Source: Astur gentilis (Eukaryota; Chordata; Aves; Accipitriformes; Accipitridae). From it: a stretch of DNA of 64,000 nucleotides. Where the stretch lies: the NCBI RefSeq assembly GCF_929443795.1, contig NC_064884.1, forward strand, positions 26,737,377 to 26,801,376, read 5' to 3'. The position numbers were made by a program, and so were the translations under genes. Numbering within the stretch: the stretch's first letter is position 1; each line of letters begins with the position of its first letter. Shown here piece by piece: positions 62,001-64,000 of the stretch. Below the pieces are notes generated by a model. It ran no database searches. It was not told the origin of the DNA and saw only the letters and a program-made list of their open reading frames with translations.

Positions 62001-64000
62001 TATTTCATCAGTTAATTTCGAGTACTGTAGAAAAAGACTTACAGCTCAAGAGAATGATCTCAGCAGCACTGGAATGGTTTGGCCTCTGTGAAGGGCTGTA
62101 CATGGTTAACAGGCTTTAGGGTTTTTCATTCACTGGAGTTCAGGTGATAGTTGAATGATGGGCAGAGTTGGTCCAGGCCTTCTTTTAATTTTCAAGGCCA
62201 TCTTTGTCACTGACTGATTGATCTTAAGCTAAATAAAGTCCCTTATTTATTTGGGGGGATCTTGGAATATTGAAAAAAGGCAACAAGAATGAGGTATGCT
62301 GTCAATTCAGTTGCTTATATCCTGCAAATACGTACAACTGGAACCTGTTCTAGTATACTGCCAAAGGAGATAATCGGTCGCAGTTTGTCATTTGCATAGT
62401 GTTTCTAGCTTGAGACAACGAGTGATGTATGTACACTTGAAAAGCTCTGGAATGCTATCTCCCAGCATAGTTGGAAAATAAGGCAAAAGCCAAAATTAAG
62501 TACCTTTCATGTGTGATGTCTCAGATCACTCACTTAAGACATAGTTTGTATCCAGGAAACTCAGTCGTGTTTTCTTGTGCTTGTGGCTTTATTGAAACGC
62601 TGAGATGTGAGGTCACCCAAAGCGAGGAGGTCAGAAGAGTTTTGGGAACATACCTATATTGTTTTCCACTCTAAGAAATGCAGAATGTGCCAGCAACATG
62701 TTCACCTTAAATTTGAGCCCACAGCCTTTCTTTCTTAGTCAATGGAATAGCTTGGTTTCATTTCAGCAGGAGTTAGAAACAACCAAGAGTCTTGTCTGTG
62801 TGCCCGTGTCAATACTGATTAGGTTATATAATCAGATCTCTTTAGTTTTTCCCCTCTTGAAAACTCATCCTCGTTGGAGTACTATAAAAATGGCTATAAA
62901 TCATGTAATATCCTTCTTATTCAAAAATATACATCAGATGCATTTATGTATACTCCTCATGCATATAATTTATCCTATATGTGTATGTATTTTAATTTTT
63001 TTTTCCATAGCTAGTTTAATCTATATTCATGGTTGTTCTCACTAGCTATATATCTGAACGATGGCAGAATAAAAGACTGAAAAGTATGTCAACAGTCTTT
63101 TTTTTTTTTTTATGGTTATTGTTAATGATAAAGCTCACTGTAGGCCAAAGGACCAAAACTGCTTCTTTGGATCACAGTCTGACAAGATTGTATTGTACAG
63201 TTCTGTTGCAAGCCCACTCGGCTCTATCAGGACTGTTATCCACTTAGTAGTTACTGTGCAGTAGTTACAGTGGTTACTACAGTTAAGGAAGCTCTTACAG
63301 AGACCAACGCCTCCCACAGAAAATCTGATCAAGGATAGAAACTGCATTTTGCAGTGTGCTGTCCCCAGGATCCTAGCTGCATTATGCTTTGGCAAATATT
63401 GGTCTAACATCATCTGGGGCAAAAGTCAAGCACAACTCTGGTCACAGCACAGTGTCAAAAAACTGCCAGCAGCTCGGCATGGAGCTGGGTACTGGATGAT
63501 CCATCAGTGTTCTTCCATTGCTACCTTGGCTCCCATGGGATCTCTGAGCTGAGGAGCCCTTGGCTTGATTGCCAATTATCAAGAGGCAATCATTTGTGTT
63601 ATTTATGGTAAAGTGCTGTTGTATTTTATGCATTAGGAAAGGCCTTCAAAGGCTTTCAGATGTGCTGCAGTATGTAATAATTAATTATAGAAAAAGTGGC
63701 AAATACCTATACAACAGAAGCAACAACCTTAAAGAATTGGAGGATATTTACATTGCAGATACAGACTTGCAGAGTGATAGTTACAAATAGGTACCTAGAA
63801 ACGAACAATCGAAGCAGCATTTAGTGAATTATCTACAGAGCAAGGCAAGTGACAAAATCACTTGGATTTGACAGAAGGAGACTTTGCGAATTTTGCCCTA
63901 CCATTCCTGCAGCTGTGAGACTGATGAATTGTATGCTGCTTGCTGCTTACTCAGTTTTCCATATTGCTGAAAACTGATAATGTGCTAATAAAGCAATATG
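59046..64000 (+). other. ARFGEF3: ARFGEF3 intron 5 (partial; runs off the window)
   Basis: I looked for the expected continuation after IAE (a Val-Cys-Ile-Glu-Thr-type start) and did not find it. The 'cttag' at 61713-61717 is an acceptor-like site, but the sequence after it does not resemble ARFGEF3. Minor low-complexity items are a (GGT)n run near 59907-59922 and a T-run at about 63098-63111. Otherwise this is AT-rich intronic sequence with no feature I can name. Confidence 0.75.

Overview
The window reads as a bird (avian) nuclear genome. The coding sequence is split into short exons with GT-AG introns. The recognisable repeats are CR1 LINEs, solo LTRs of the abundant avian ERVL-like type (5-bp target duplications where these can be read), and worn amniote MIR-type SINEs. 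The LTR family suggests a neoavian rather than a galliform bird, but that is inference and I cannot name a species.

The only protein-coding gene I can support is the 5' end of ARFGEF3 (BIG3, KIAA1244) on the + strand. A CpG island (about 21.74-22.96 kb) holds the presumed promoter, a 5' leader with a 22-codon upstream ORF, and coding exon 1 (ATG at 22537). Coding exons 2-5 follow at 23812, 39557, 43395 and 58977. Spliced together they give 420 nt, an uninterrupted 140-codon reading frame with compatible phases at every junction. This is the start of the N-terminal DCB-type region of a protein of roughly 2,200 residues. The gene continues past position 64000; I found no sixth coding exon in the last 5 kb. 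Introns 2 and 4 are about 15.5 kb each. The introns carry an antisense U6 snRNA pseudogene, solo LTRs in both orientations, CR1 and MIR fragments, and long pyrimidine or poly-C tracts.

The first 21.6 kb is intergenic as far as I can tell. Its outstanding feature is a degenerate interstitial telomeric array, (CCCTAA)n on the + strand, about 1.5 kb long (about 11611-13088), with internal higher-order duplications. An ancient CR1 fragment and a cluster of three same-orientation solo LTRs (15922-18691) follow, one of them with a large internal deletion. A small GC-rich islet lies at 2436-2690 with no recognisable gene.

I see no tRNA, rRNA, CRISPR or bacterial-type gene system, and nothing that amounts to a new multi-gene system. 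The items most worth a second look are the telomeric array, the uORF with its complementary GGA/CCT tracts in the ARFGEF3 leader, and the internally deleted LTRs.
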